From NCBI GenBank assembly GCA_902779535.1, contig CACZBX010000008.1, forward strand, positions 1-64,000: a stretch of DNA of 64,000 nucleotides, in the 5' to 3' direction. The DNA comes from an uncultured Bacteroidales bacterium. Lineage in GTDB: Bacteria > Bacteroidota > Bacteroidia > Bacteroidales > Bacteroidaceae. Under the pieces are notes generated by a model that saw nothing but the letters and a program-made list of their open reading frames with translations, was not told the origin of the DNA and made no database searches. Position numbers and translations under genes: made by a program. This document shows positions 53,079 through 62,922 of the stretch, piece by piece; within the stretch, counting starts at the first letter, position 1; every line of letters begins with the position of its first letter.

Positions 53079-53990
53079 ATGAATCAGTACGATTTGATTA
53101 CCATCTTAGGCCCTACCGCATCAGGAAAAACATCTCTTGCTGCTGCGCTGGCCTATCGGCTCGATACTGAGATTATCAGTGGAGATAGCCGGCAGGTATA
53201 TCGTCGGATGGATTTAGGAACTGGAAAAGACTTGGACGATTATTGGGTTCAGGGGAAACACATCCCTTACCACCTGATAGATATTGTAGAACCTGGATAT
53301 AAATATAGCCTTTTCGAATATCAACGCGACTTCCTGAAGGCTTATCAGGAAATTGTTGCAAAACATAAACTGCCCATCCTTTGCGGTGGAACAGGATTGT
53401 ATATCGAGTCGGTTTTAAAAGGCTACAAACTGTTTGATGTACCTGCAAACCCTGAGCTGAGAGCGTCCTTGGCCGACAAGTCGTTAGACGAACTGACGAA
53501 GATCTTATCTTCGTATAAGAAACTGCACAATAAAACGGATGTGGACACGGCACAACGGGCTATCCGTGCTATTGAGATTGAGGAGTTTTATCTGAAACAG
53601 CCAGCCGAACGACGGGATTTCCCCTTGCTGAACAGTTTGATTATTGGCGTGAATATCGAACGTTCCTTACGGCGCGAGAAGATATCTAGACGGTTGAAGG
53701 AACGTTTGGAGAATGGGATGGTCGATGAAATCAGAAATCTGTTGGCCAGTGGAGTCAAGGCGGAGGACTTGATGTATTATGGACTCGAGTATAAGTTCCT
53801 AACACAATATGTCATTGGTGAACTGTCTTTCGAAGAGATGTTTTCACAACTCGAAATAGCCATTCATCAGTTTGCCAAACGGCAGATGACATGGTTCAGA
53901 GGCATGGAGCGGAGAGGGTTTACCATCCATTGGATCGATGCGACACTTCCAATGGAAGAGAAAGTTGAACAAATTATGAGTATGATATAA
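53079..53990 (+). CDS. miaA: tRNA dimethylallyltransferase
   Basis: MiaA adds a dimethylallyl group to A37 of tRNAs that read UNN codons. The 303-residue protein has the P-loop GPTASGKTS (11-19), the family DSRQVYRRMDLGTGK, CGGTGLYIESV and a C-terminal QFAKRQMTWFR. The in-frame codon at 53001 is in the gapA terminator and is rejected. It leads an operon with the lipid kinase (11 bp) and kdsA. Confidence 0.95.
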   Translation: MNQYDLITILGPTASGKTSLAAALAYRLDTEIISGDSRQVYRRMDLGTGKDLDDYWVQGKHIPYHLIDIVEPGYKYSLFEYQRDFLKAYQEIVAKHKLPILCGGTGLYIESVLKGYKLFDVPANPELRASLADKSLDELTKILSSYKKLHNKTDVDTAQRAIRAIEIEEFYLKQPAERRDFPLLNSLIIGVNIERSLRREKISRRLKERLENGMVDEIRNLLASGVKAEDLMYYGLEYKFLTQYVIGELSFEEMFSQLEIAIHQFAKRQMTWFRGMERRGFTIHWIDATLPMEEKVEQIMSMI

Positions 53991-54001
53991 AGACGAAAAG
54001 T

Positions 54002-54931
54002 ATGGCAATTGATCCAAACAGATGGGGAATAATCTATAATCCGAAGGCTGGTTCCAGAAAGAAACAAAAACGATGGAACAAGATTCGGGAGTACATGGAG
54101 AGTAAACAGATTCGTTTCGACTATGTGCAGTCCGAAGGATATGGCTCTATTGAACGGCTGGCCCGAATCCTTGCCGATAATGGATATAAGACCATTGTTG
54201 TCGTGGGCGGTGACGGAGCGATCAACGATGCCGTAAACGGAATCATGACTTCCAATGTTTCCGATAAGACGGAGATCGCTTTCGGAATCATTCCAAATGG
54301 TATCGGAAATGATTTTGCCAAATACTGGGGTCTGGACGATGATTATAAACAGGCAATCGACTGGATTATCAACCGGCGGACGAGGAAGATCGATGTGGGT
54401 ACATGCAGTTACTGCAATGGGAAGCTGCATATCCAACGCTATTTCCTGAATGCCGTGTACATCGGCCTGGGAGCAAAGATCGTTCAGATACGAAGTGTAA
54501 CTCGCCGGTTCTGGGGCATGCAGACTTTGTCGTTCCTCTCGTCGATGTTCCTGCTCGGCTTCGAACGGAAGTTGTACCGTTCACATCTTTGTATCAATGG
54601 TGAACATATTCGGGACAACCTAATGACCGTATGTATCGGCAGTGCCAGAGGATATGGACTTACACCGAACGGTGTTCCGTACAATGGCTGGCTGGATGTG
54701 TCGGTAATCTATCGGCCTCAGTTGCTTCAACTTCTCAGTGGGTTGTGGATGTTACTGCGCGGACATATCCTGAATCATAAGAATGTTCGTTCGTATCGTA
54801 CCAAGGAGGTAAAGGTACTTCGGGCACAAAATGCTGCCATCAGTCTGGACGGACGAATGCTGATGGAGATGCATATGCCATTGGAAGTATCCGTATTGCA
54901 TGAGAATTTATCATTAATAATACCTAAATAG
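54002..54931 (+). CDS. diacylglycerol/lipid kinase family protein
   Basis: The 309-residue protein has the DAGK catalytic domain: IIYNPKAGSRKKQKRW, VVGGDGAINDAVNG (the GGDG nucleotide motif) and FGIIPNGIGNDFAKYWG (in part PNGIGNDFAK). Members phosphorylate diacylglycerol or related lipids. Cytoplasmic, with no membrane helix. It sits 11 bp after miaA and 2 bp before kdsA; the lipid substrate cannot be read from sequence. Confidence 0.92.
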   Translation: MAIDPNRWGIIYNPKAGSRKKQKRWNKIREYMESKQIRFDYVQSEGYGSIERLARILADNGYKTIVVVGGDGAINDAVNGIMTSNVSDKTEIAFGIIPNGIGNDFAKYWGLDDDYKQAIDWIINRRTRKIDVGTCSYCNGKLHIQRYFLNAVYIGLGAKIVQIRSVTRRFWGMQTLSFLSSMFLLGFERKLYRSHLCINGEHIRDNLMTVCIGSARGYGLTPNGVPYNGWLDVSVIYRPQLLQLLSGLWMLLRGHILNHKNVRSYRTKEVKVLRAQNAAISLDGRMLMEMHMPLEVSVLHENLSLIIPK

Positions 54932-54933
54932 AG

Positions 54934-55734
54934 ATGATTACTTACCAAGATTTCATTCATTCAGAGAATTTCTTTCTGTTGGCCGGACCTTGCGTGATTG
55001 AAGGGGAAGAGATGGCTCTTCGTATCGCAGAGAAAATTGTTCGAATAACAGATAAACTACATATTCCTTATGTATTTAAAGGTTCATACCGTAAGGCGAA
55101 CCGCTCCCGAATCGATTCTTTCACCGGTATCGGCGATGAGAAAGCGTTGAAGGTGTTGGCAAAGGTCCGCAAGACCTTTGATGTGCCTGTCGTTACCGAT
55201 ATCCATGCTCCGCATGAAGCCGAAATGGCTGCCGAGTATGTCGATGTATTGCAAATACCGGCTTTCTTGTGTCGACAAACCGATTTATTGGTTGCGGCTG
55301 CCAAGACACAGAAGATTGTCAATATCAAAAAAGGACAGTTTCTTGCACCCGACTCCATGAAGTTTGCAGCCGAAAAGGTGATTGATGCAGGTAACTCAAA
55401 CGTTATGTTGACTGAGAGAGGCACAACCTTTGGTTATCAAGATCTGGTAGTTGATTTTAGAGGTATTCCTGAAATGAAGTCGTTCGGTTATCCTGTCATA
55501 CTCGATGCCACTCATTCCTTGCAACGGCCTAACCAGACCAGTGGCGTGACTGGTGGACAGCCTCAACTGATTGAGACGATAGCCAAGGCAGGAATCGCTT
55601 CCGGTGTTGATGGTTTGTTTATGGAAACACACGAAGACCCATCTGTCGCCAAGAGCGATGGTGCAAACATGCTGAAACTTGATCTATTAGAAGACCTTTT
55701 AGTGAAGTTGGTAAGGTTGCGTCAAGTGCTCTGA
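54934..55734 (+). CDS. kdsA: 3-deoxy-8-phosphooctulonate (KDO-8-P) synthase
   Basis: KdsA condenses phosphoenolpyruvate with arabinose-5-phosphate to KDO-8-phosphate, for the lipopolysaccharide core. The 266-residue protein has LLAGPCVIEG (Cys20), FKGSYRKANRSR, DIHAPHEAEMA and GVTGGQPQ. The Cys in AGPCV (Asn in E. coli KdsA) marks the metal-dependent class. It ends the miaA operon; its stop codon lies in a small direct repeat (55729-55761). Confidence 0.96.
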   Translation: MITYQDFIHSENFFLLAGPCVIEGEEMALRIAEKIVRITDKLHIPYVFKGSYRKANRSRIDSFTGIGDEKALKVLAKVRKTFDVPVVTDIHAPHEAEMAAEYVDVLQIPAFLCRQTDLLVAAAKTQKIVNIKKGQFLAPDSMKFAAEKVIDAGNSNVMLTERGTTFGYQDLVVDFRGIPEMKSFGYPVILDATHSLQRPNQTSGVTGGQPQLIETIAKAGIASGVDGLFMETHEDPSVAKSDGANMLKLDLLEDLLVKLVRLRQVL

Positions 55735-55761
55735 GAACTCGGATCACTCTGAGTACTCGGA
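55729..55761. repeat. 15-nt direct repeat with a palindrome between kdsA and the CRP/FNR gene
   Basis: CTCTGAGAACTCGGA at 55729 recurs as CTCTGAGTACTCGGA at 55747, 18 nt apart. The second copy plus the next base is a near-perfect 16-nt palindrome around GAGTACTC. It fills the gap between two convergent genes, so it may end transcription or be a binding site. Confidence 0.6.
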
Positions 55762-55762
55762 G

Positions 55763-56464
55763 TTATCCGATCTTACTAATCTTCCTTAGTTTGTCGATAT
55801 CCATAAGCTTGATTTTTCTCCCGTCGATGGCGATAATCTTCTCGGAAGCAAAATTCGATAAGGTACGGATAGCGTTCGACGTTGTCATGTTTGAGAGGTT
55901 TGCCAAATCTTCCCGAGAAAGATAAATGCTCAAAGTGGACTCATCTTCCTCCAATCCGTATGCATCTTTTAAAAAGAGGAGGGATTCGGCCAGGCGACCG
56001 CGAATATGTTTCTGTGTAAGGTTGACAGTGCGTTCATCCGAGATGCCTAAGTCTTTGGATAATTGCTTAATGAAGAACATGGCCAGCTCATTATTCTCTT
56101 TCAATAACTCGAGGATGATATCCATGGGGATCAGACATGCCGTGCAAGGTTCAAAGGCAGCAGCGGCGGTGACAAAATCTTCTTCTGCGAAGAATGCACG
56201 ATAGCCAAAATATTCATTGTTCTTAATGACGCGGATAATCTGACTGCGCCCGCCAACACCTTCCTTATAGATTTTTACTTTCCCCTTCAGAAGACAAATC
56301 AGATGACTTGGATTCTCACCTTCACAATATATTGTCTCATTCTTTTTATATTTGTGAATGGTATAATGCTGTGCCAAGAATGCCCTTTGTTGGGCGGATA
56401 AAGGATTCCATATATCTGGAATATAGGCTCCGATCTCAGCATCTGGATAATCACTCTTCACCAT
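55763..56464 (-). CDS. CRP/FNR-family transcriptional regulator
   Basis: The 233-residue regulator has an N-terminal cyclic-nucleotide-binding-like beta-roll (ETIYCEGENPSHLICLLKGKVKIY, in part HLICLLKGKVKIY), a long dimerisation helix and a C-terminal helix-turn-helix (LSREDLANLSNMTTSNAIRTL). It has few cysteines and no Fe-S motif of FNR type (no N-terminal Cys cluster). Such proteins in Bacteroidetes respond to unknown signals. It is transcribed alone and converges on kdsA. Confidence 0.9.
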   Translation of the reverse strand: MVKSDYPDAEIGAYIPDIWNPLSAQQRAFLAQHYTIHKYKKNETIYCEGENPSHLICLLKGKVKIYKEGVGGRSQIIRVIKNNEYFGYRAFFAEEDFVTAAAAFEPCTACLIPMDIILELLKENNELAMFFIKQLSKDLGISDERTVNLTQKHIRGRLAESLLFLKDAYGLEEDESTLSIYLSREDLANLSNMTTSNAIRTLSNFASEKIIAIDGRKIKLMDIDKLRKISKIG

Positions 56465-56496
56465 ACAATTATGCTATAAAACCATGTTATTTAGCA

Positions 56497-56504
56497 CAAA
56501 TGTA
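56497..56504 (-). promoter_or_regulatory. -7 box of the 55763-56464 regulator
   Basis: On the minus strand TACATTTG matches TAnnTTTG; leader about 26 nt. Confidence 0.6.
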
Positions 56505-56536
56505 GAAAGAAAAAATAAGAATAGATAAAAAATAAG

Positions 56537-56573
56537 TAAAAAAATAAGGAAGAATGTTGTTTTCTTCCTTATT
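56537..56573 (-). terminator. terminator after glnN
   Basis: AATAAGGAAGA pairs with TCTTCCTTATT; on the minus strand it is followed by a T-run (A-run at 56537-56544). Confidence 0.75.
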
Positions 56574-56580
56574 ATATCAT

Positions 56581-58770
56581 TTACTTGGTGAACAGTAGTT
56601 CGCGGTACTTAGGCAATGGCCAGATTTCGTCGTCGATCTCTAATTCCAAATGGTCGATATGGTCACGGATTATCTCCAGATACGGACGAACATGTTGGTC
56701 ATAGCTGAAAGCCTTGTCGATTTCATTATCCAGATGGTTGGCAACCTTCCGGGCTTCCGTCATCTCTTTGACATTTTTCTTGATAGCCAGTACGCGTCTT
56801 TGTATCTCACGAATCAGTTCTTTTCGGTCGGAACCTAGTTCATCGTATTCTTCTTCCGAGAAGATCTCTTTCATGTAATGCAGGTTCTTCAGTAATCTGT
56901 TTTCATAGATGACAGCCGTCGGAACGATGTGGTTGATGGCAAGGTCGCCGAGTACACGACTTTCGATCTGTACTTTCTTTGTGAACTTCTCCAGTTCAAC
57001 TTCGATGCGGCCTTTCAACTCGTTTTCGTTGAAGATATTTTCACCAATCAGTACGGAACGGGCCTGAGGATCATTGAATTTCATGATGGATTCAGGAACA
57101 CTATGTACGTTGGTCAGTCCTCTGTGCATCGCTTCCTCTTTCCATTCATCCGAATAGCCATCACCTTCGAAACGGATGTTCTTCGATGCAATGATTGTTT
57201 CTTGAAGAACCTTGTACAGTGCATGTTCTTGGTCAAGGCCTTTAGCCATGTAATCATCAATCTGTTGTTTGAATTCACGCAACTGATGAGCCATTGCTGC
57301 ATTGATCGCAATCATTGCAGCAGCACAGTTAGCCGACGAGCCTGCAGCACGGAACTCGAACCGATTACCTGTGAAGGCAAAAGGAGAGGTGCGGTTGCGG
57401 TCGGTACCATCTTGAATGATGCTCGGTATTCGTCCAATACCTAACTGCAATTGGCGTTTTTCTGCAGTAGTCAACTTGGCGTCATTCAAACGTTCAACCA
57501 CTTCATCGAGCATGTGCGAGAGGTGTTTCCCCAAAAAGATGGAGAGGATAGCGGGAGGAGCCTCGTTTGCTCCCAACCGATAACTGTTTCCTGCACTGGT
57601 TATCGACGCGCGCAGCAAATCCTGGTTCTTATATACCATCATCAACACATTGACGATGAATGTCATGAAGAGCATGTTTCCTTCGGGCGTGTTTGCAGGA
57701 GCAAACAAGTTGACGCCGGTATTGGTGCACAACGACCAGTTGTTATGCTTGCCCGAGCCATTGACCCCCTTGAACGGTTTCTCATGCAAGAGAACGTTGA
57801 ACTTATGTTTGTTGGCGATTCGTTTCATCAGATCCATCAGTAATTGGTTATGATCGTTCGCCAGGTTTACGTCTTCAAAGATTGGGGCTAACTCAAATTG
57901 GTTTGGAGCTACCTCATTGTGACGAGTCTTCACCGGAATGCCCAACCGGTAACACTCCAGTTCCAATTCTTTCATGAACGCAGTTACCCTTGGTGGAATA
58001 GAACCGAAGTAATGGTCGTCCAGTTGCTGATCCTTTGCCGAAGAATGTCCCATCAATGTCCTTCCTGTCAGGCATAAGTCGGGACGGGCGTTATAAAGGG
58101 CGGTGTCGACAAGGAAATACTCCTGTTCCCAGCCCAAGTTAGCGCATACGCGGGTTACTTTACGGTCGAACATCTGACAGATGGCCGTTGCCGCCTTGTC
58201 GACAGCGCCCAATGCTTTCAGAAGTGGCGTCTTATAGTCGAGCGCTTCTCCGGTATACGAGATAAAGATGGTCGGGATACACAGCGTTTTGTCAACGACA
58301 AAAGCAGGCGAAGAGACATCCCAAGCAGTATATCCACGTGCTTCGAAAGTATTTCGGATACCGCCACTTGGAAAAGACGAAGCGTCAGGTTCTTGCTGAA
58401 CAAGTAGTTTGCCCGAAAAACGTTCGATGACGTCACCGTTTTTATCCAATTCGATAAAGTTATCGTGTTTCTCGGCTGTACCATCCGTCAACGGTTGAAA
58501 CCAGTGAGTATAGTGAGTGACATTCAACGTCTTTGCCCACGACTTCATGCCGTTAGCAATCATGTCGGCCATCTCTCGGTTGATAGGAGTACCGTTCTCG
58601 ATGGCATCCATCACGGCACTGTATGCTTCGCTCGGGAGGAATTCCTGCATCTTCTTGCGATTGAAGACATGATCTGCGAAGTAGTCAGACAGTTTACCGG
58701 ATGGGTAAATCACTTCTTTGGGACGGCGGTTTGCTAATTCTTGTAAAGCAAAAAATCTCATTTTGGACAT
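56581..58770 (-). CDS. glnN: glutamine synthetase type III
   Basis: This 729-residue enzyme makes glutamine from glutamate, ammonia and ATP. It is the large GSIII type, shown by length and by segments THYTHWFQPLTDGTAEKHD, ASSFPSGGIRNTFEARGYTAWD (in part SGGIRNTFEARGY), KTRHNEVAPNQFELAP and EKPFKGVNGSGKHNNWS. GSIII is the main glutamine synthetase of Bacteroidetes. It is transcribed alone. Only one GS gene is visible here. Confidence 0.97.
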   Translation of the reverse strand: MSKMRFFALQELANRRPKEVIYPSGKLSDYFADHVFNRKKMQEFLPSEAYSAVMDAIENGTPINREMADMIANGMKSWAKTLNVTHYTHWFQPLTDGTAEKHDNFIELDKNGDVIERFSGKLLVQQEPDASSFPSGGIRNTFEARGYTAWDVSSPAFVVDKTLCIPTIFISYTGEALDYKTPLLKALGAVDKAATAICQMFDRKVTRVCANLGWEQEYFLVDTALYNARPDLCLTGRTLMGHSSAKDQQLDDHYFGSIPPRVTAFMKELELECYRLGIPVKTRHNEVAPNQFELAPIFEDVNLANDHNQLLMDLMKRIANKHKFNVLLHEKPFKGVNGSGKHNNWSLCTNTGVNLFAPANTPEGNMLFMTFIVNVLMMVYKNQDLLRASITSAGNSYRLGANEAPPAILSIFLGKHLSHMLDEVVERLNDAKLTTAEKRQLQLGIGRIPSIIQDGTDRNRTSPFAFTGNRFEFRAAGSSANCAAAMIAINAAMAHQLREFKQQIDDYMAKGLDQEHALYKVLQETIIASKNIRFEGDGYSDEWKEEAMHRGLTNVHSVPESIMKFNDPQARSVLIGENIFNENELKGRIEVELEKFTKKVQIESRVLGDLAINHIVPTAVIYENRLLKNLHYMKEIFSEEEYDELGSDRKELIREIQRRVLAIKKNVKEMTEARKVANHLDNEIDKAFSYDQHVRPYLEIIRDHIDHLELEIDDEIWPLPKYRELLFTK

Positions 58771-58798
58771 AATGTCTACATTTTTCTGTTTCTTATTG

Positions 58799-58806
58799 CA
58801 AAATTA
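58799..58806 (-). promoter_or_regulatory. -7 box of glnN
   Basis: On the minus strand TAATTTTG matches TAnnTTTG; leader about 22 nt. Confidence 0.6.
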
Positions 58807-58868
58807 CATTATTTCAAATAAAAACAGGCATTTTGAAGAATCTATTTTTTCTCATAATAAATAAGTTG

Positions 58869-58876
58869 TATATTTG
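58869..58876 (+). promoter_or_regulatory. -7 box of the DUF5686 gene
   Basis: TATATTTG matches TAnnTTTG; leader about 15 nt. Confidence 0.65.
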
Positions 58877-58897
58877 CTCTACTGAAAATGATAAATA

Positions 58898-61096
58898 ATG
58901 AATAAAGACTTCATACGAATGATGGCGCTTTTGCTTCTCTTTTCTCTGCCGATGGAGGCGGAGGAGAAAGGGAGGCATCTTCCTGATAAGCCAGCCGTAG
59001 GAGATACCCTCATTCAACATATTTATCAGTCGGCGCACCGATACTCACAGGTCGTTGAAGAATATATGGCGCAACTATACATCAAGGAACGCTTAGAGAT
59101 ACACAAAGGGAACCGGTTGATACGCTATGTCCCCTCCATGTATCGCTTCGAGAAAGGTATAAAGAACTACATCAACGAATCGGTCAGCGAAGTTCATTTT
59201 ACCGCGCCCAACATCTTCGACCGAAAGATCATAGCAGTATCGAACACTTTGCCAAGAGACAAGGGACAACTGACGGATCTCTTCGACTATATTACCCTGA
59301 ATATCTACTCCACGACCATGATGTCCAACAAATTATTGTCGCCCTTGGACCGGAAGAACGGTAAGTTTTATACATATCTGCTGGATGCCATTGAGGGGCC
59401 GTCCGACTCTTTGCAATACAAGATCCTGATTGTGCCGAAATTCAAGAGTACCCAGCTGGTCGAAGGTTATATGTGGGTGAACGATCATACTTGGACCATT
59501 CAGAATATCTATTTTGAAGGAATGCAGGACGTGATTCGCTTTAAGATAAAGGTCGAGATGGGCGAAGACGAGACCGAGTTCCTTCCGATAAAATACGACT
59601 TGAACCTTCGGTTTAAGTTTGTTGGGAATGATATTGAGATGAACGGCCTGGCCCTGATGAACTATGAGCGGATCAAGCTTTACCAGGAAGGTGAGAAACG
59701 CAGAGGACGGCGTAATAAACATCACCACGACCTCTCAGGCTCCTATAATCTGTCGGTGGATACGACGAAACATGCCAACGATAAGAACTACTTTGCTGCA
59801 ATCCGGCCGATATCTCTTACCGAGGAGGAGGATATTATATACAATAAATGGTATCTGCGTCATAGCAGCATCGATACCACTCGCGTAGAAAAGAAAAAGA
59901 AGTCGAAAGTGCTCTGGGGACAGTTGGGTGATGCCTTGATCAGCAGCTACTACCTGAATATTTCCAATATCGGAAGCGTGAAATGTTCTCCGTTGCTGAA
60001 CCCTGTGAGCTTGGACTATAGCCATTCCCGAGGAATCACGTATCGCCAGAAGTTCAAGTACAACCGCTTTTTCACGAATACGGAGCGCTTGCTGAAAATC
60101 ACCCCTCAGATTGGTTATAACTTTCGGGATCGGATGATCTATGCCAAGATGGATGCCTCGTTCCAATACTATCCTCAAAAGCGAGGAGAGCTTGAAGTAC
60201 ACATGGGAAATGGAAACCGTATCTTCAGTAGTGTGGTCTTGGATCGCCTGAAAAAGGTAACCGACAGTATCATCGACAAAGACAAATTGAAATTGGATTA
60301 TTTTAAAGATGTCTATCTGAATCTGTTCAATAGCATTGAGGTCGTTAATGGGCTAAACATAAAGGCCGGTATATCAATGCATTGGAGGTCGTTGGTTAAT
60401 GATTCACATAAAGAGCTCGAACACAAGGTTTCGACAAAGGAATGGGCTCAGATCCGCGACATCACCTCGTCGTATAATAGTTTTGCTCCGCGAATCCAGA
60501 TACAATATACTCCCGGATTATACTATTATATGAACGGAAAAAGAAAGATGAACTTACGTTCGAAGATGCCTACCTTCATGGTCGATTATGAACGAGGGAT
60601 AAAAGGTGTGCTTGGTAGTAATGGTGCACACGAACGGTGGGAGTTCGACATCCAGCAGAACATTCCTTTGGGAAATATCCGGAGCATTGGCTATCGTATC
60701 AGCGCCGGTTTGTTCACGCAGCAAGACAATATGTACTTTATCGACTTCGAGAACTTCCGTAAACACAATATTCCTGAGGATTGGAACGACGAAATGGGTG
60801 GAACATTCCAGTTGCTCAGCGGAAAGTGGTTCAACTCATCTCGCAAATACCTGCGCGGACATATCACCTATGAGTCTCCTTTCATCATCTTACAACCTTT
60901 CAATAAGATCCTCGAGAAAGTCCAGCAGGAACGGCTCTATCTGGGTGTCCTAAACATGCCGGGCCTGCATCCATATATCGAATTAGGATATGGAGTAGGC
61001 ACTCATATCTTCGATGCGGCCATCTTCTTCAGCAGCATGAACGGTAATTTTGATAAAGTAGGATTCAAATTTACCTTCGAACTGTTCCGCGATTAG
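58898..61096 (+). CDS. DUF5686 family outer-membrane protein
   Basis: The 732-residue protein has a signal peptide (residues 1-21) and then matches the DUF5686 family found with TonB-dependent-type proteins of Bacteroidetes. The N-terminal third holds VVEEYMAQLYIKERLEIHKG, YRFEKGIKNYINES and VEGYMWVNDHTWTI; the C-terminal half is an array of amphipathic strands ending in FKFTFELFRD, an outer-membrane barrel. It is transcribed alone and meets guaA across the 22-nt repeat array. Function unknown. Confidence 0.85.
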   Translation: MNKDFIRMMALLLLFSLPMEAEEKGRHLPDKPAVGDTLIQHIYQSAHRYSQVVEEYMAQLYIKERLEIHKGNRLIRYVPSMYRFEKGIKNYINESVSEVHFTAPNIFDRKIIAVSNTLPRDKGQLTDLFDYITLNIYSTTMMSNKLLSPLDRKNGKFYTYLLDAIEGPSDSLQYKILIVPKFKSTQLVEGYMWVNDHTWTIQNIYFEGMQDVIRFKIKVEMGEDETEFLPIKYDLNLRFKFVGNDIEMNGLALMNYERIKLYQEGEKRRGRRNKHHHDLSGSYNLSVDTTKHANDKNYFAAIRPISLTEEEDIIYNKWYLRHSSIDTTRVEKKKKSKVLWGQLGDALISSYYLNISNIGSVKCSPLLNPVSLDYSHSRGITYRQKFKYNRFFTNTERLLKITPQIGYNFRDRMIYAKMDASFQYYPQKRGELEVHMGNGNRIFSSVVLDRLKKVTDSIIDKDKLKLDYFKDVYLNLFNSIEVVNGLNIKAGISMHWRSLVNDSHKELEHKVSTKEWAQIRDITSSYNSFAPRIQIQYTPGLYYYMNGKRKMNLRSKMPTFMVDYERGIKGVLGSNGAHERWEFDIQQNIPLGNIRSIGYRISAGLFTQQDNMYFIDFENFRKHNIPEDWNDEMGGTFQLLSGKWFNSSRKYLRGHITYESPFIILQPFNKILEKVQQERLYLGVLNMPGLHPYIELGYGVGTHIFDAAIFFSSMNGNFDKVGFKFTFELFRD

Positions 61097-61160
61097 ACCA
61101 ATCGGGATCGGGCTTACGGAATAGTCCGACTGATCATCATCTTCTTTCTGAAAATTAGTC

Positions 61161-61248
61161 TTATCACGAAGGTGATAAATGCTTTTCACCTACGTGATAA
61201 AAGTTTTTCACCTGTGTGAAAAAGGTTTATCACACAGGTGAAAAGATT
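61161..61248. repeat. array of four 22-nt palindromic repeats (array B)
   Basis: Units of exactly 22 nt start at 61161, 61183, 61205 and 61227. They carry TTWTCAC, a 3-4-nt centre and GTGAWAA, the same unit as array A at 16593-16680, in mixed centre sequences (GAAG, CTAC, CTGT, ACAG). The array fills the gap between convergent DUF5686 and guaA, ending 8 bp before the guaA stop codon. Confidence 0.9.
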
Positions 61249-61255
61249 AAATAAC

Positions 61256-62797
61256 TTATTCCCATTCAATCGTTGAAGGTGGTTTTGAGGAAATGTCGTA
61301 GCATACGCGATTCACTCCTTTCACCTTATTTATGATTTCGTTTGATACGTTTGCCAAGAAGTCATAGGGCAGATGAGCCCAGTCGACTGTCATCGCATCC
61401 ATGCTCGTAACGGCACGCAATGCCACGGGGTGCTCGTAGGTACGTTCGTCACCCATCACACCGACACTTCGGATGGTTGAAAGCAGAATGGCTCCCGCTT
61501 GCCAAACTTTATCGTAGAGGGAGACGCCGTCGTCGCAGATATAGTTATGAAGGTTCTCGATATAGATCTCGTCAACATTTTGTAGGATGGCCACTTTCTC
61601 GGGAGTAATATCGCCAAGGATGCGGACAGCAAGTCCGGGGCCGGGGAACGGATGACGCTTAATCAGTCGTTCAGGCATGCCCAGCTGACGACCCACCCGT
61701 CGAACCTCATCTTTGAAGAGCCATTGCAGGGGCTCGCAGAGCTTCAACTTCATCTCCTTGGGCAGTCCGCCTACGTTATGATGACTCTTGATGGTCTTTC
61801 CGGTGATATTCAGACTCTCGATCCGGTCGGGATAAATGGTTCCTTGTGCCAACCACTTCGCATTCTTGATCTTCATGGCCTCTGAATTGAACACCTCGAC
61901 AAAGTCGCGACCTATAATCTTACGCTTTTGCTCAGGGTCGGTCACACCTTTTAGGTCGCTGAAAAACTTCTGGCTGGCATCGATACCTATCACATTCAGG
62001 CCGAGTCCTTCGTATGCCTTCATCACTTTGTTGAACTCGTTCTTGCGAAGCATACCATGATCGACGAAGATACATGTGAGATTCTTTCCGATGGCTTTAT
62101 TTAATAAGGTGGCACACACGGAAGAGTCGACACCGCCGCTCAATCCCAGAATCACCTTATCGTTGCCCAACTGTTGTTTCAATGCCTCAACGGTGGTCTC
62201 AACGAAGGAGGCTGCGCTCCATTCCTGGCGACTGCCGCAGATATCCACCACAAAGTTTCGCAGCAATTCGGCTCCTTGTACGGTGTGATAGACTTCCGGA
62301 TGGAACTGTACGGCCCAAATCGGTCGCTTCGTGCTGGCATAGGCCGCATATTTCACATCGGCTGTTGAAGCAATCATGTGGAACTCGTCGGGGATGGCGG
62401 TGATCGTATCACCATGGCTCATCCAAACTTGTGAATTGGTCTCAAATCCTTTGAATAATGGGTTTTCCGTATCAAAGTATTGGAGTTTTGCACGGCCATA
62501 TTCACGCGTATCGGTCTTTTCAACCTTACCGCCCAAGGTGTGCGAAATGAATTGTGCGCCATAACAAATGCCAAGGACAGGCACACGCCCGATAAACTGA
62601 CTCAAATCTACTTTGAAGGCCTCCGGGTCGTGAACAGAGTAGGGGGAGCCACTCAAGATAACACCGATGACCGACGGATCATCGTTAGGGAATTTGTTGT
62701 AGGGAAGAATCTCGCAGAAGGTATCCAGTTCACGAACGCGACGGCCAATGAGTTGGGTGGTCTGTGAACCGAAATCGAGAATGACGATTTTTTGCAT
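61256..62797 (-). CDS. guaA: GMP synthase (glutamine-hydrolysing)
   Basis: GuaA converts XMP to GMP with ATP and glutamine. The 513-residue protein starts with [19 protein letters not shown], has the class I glutaminase Cys78 (VLGICYGAQ) and QFHPEV, the ATP pyrophosphatase motif [10 protein letters not shown] and the C-terminal dimerisation domain. The earlier in-frame start (62866) adds 23 residues upstream of the promoter box and is rejected. It is transcribed alone. Confidence 0.97.
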   Translation of the reverse strand: MQKIVILDFGSQTTQLIGRRVRELDTFCEILPYNKFPNDDPSVIGVILSGSPYSVHDPEAFKVDLSQFIGRVPVLGICYGAQFISHTLGGKVEKTDTREYGRAKLQYFDTENPLFKGFETNSQVWMSHGDTITAIPDEFHMIASTADVKYAAYASTKRPIWAVQFHPEVYHTVQGAELLRNFVVDICGSRQEWSAASFVETTVEALKQQLGNDKVILGLSGGVDSSVCATLLNKAIGKNLTCIFVDHGMLRKNEFNKVMKAYEGLGLNVIGIDASQKFFSDLKGVTDPEQKRKIIGRDFVEVFNSEAMKIKNAKWLAQGTIYPDRIESLNITGKTIKSHHNVGGLPKEMKLKLCEPLQWLFKDEVRRVGRQLGMPERLIKRHPFPGPGLAVRILGDITPEKVAILQNVDEIYIENLHNYICDDGVSLYDKVWQAGAILLSTIRSVGVMGDERTYEHPVALRAVTSMDAMTVDWAHLPYDFLANVSNEIINKVKGVNRVCYDISSKPPSTIEWE

Positions 62798-62823
62798 ATC
62801 AGATGGTATTTTGTATTTTGTTG

Positions 62824-62831
62824 CAAAGTTA
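62824..62831 (-). promoter_or_regulatory. -7 box of guaA
   Basis: On the minus strand TAACTTTG matches TAnnTTTG; leader about 20 nt. It fixes the start codon at 62797. Confidence 0.6.
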
Positions 62832-62869
62832 CGGATTTTCTTTTCTGTTCCCGTTATTTCTTCCAATTT

Positions 62870-62901
62870 TTTGATAATGAAATAGATTTATCGTAAATTC
62901 G
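62870..62901 (+). promoter_or_regulatory. promoter of the GH3 gene
   Basis: TTTG at 62870-62873, a 20-nt spacer and TAAATTCG (one mismatch to TAnnTTTG) at 62894-62901. Confidence 0.65.
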
Positions 62902-62922
62902 TATGATTTTAAAATTCAGGTT

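Noticed and set aside
61161..61248. CRISPR-like array or rho-independent terminator of guaA alone
   Set aside because: No spacers, and four tandem hairpins without a clear long T-run do not fit a single simple terminator.
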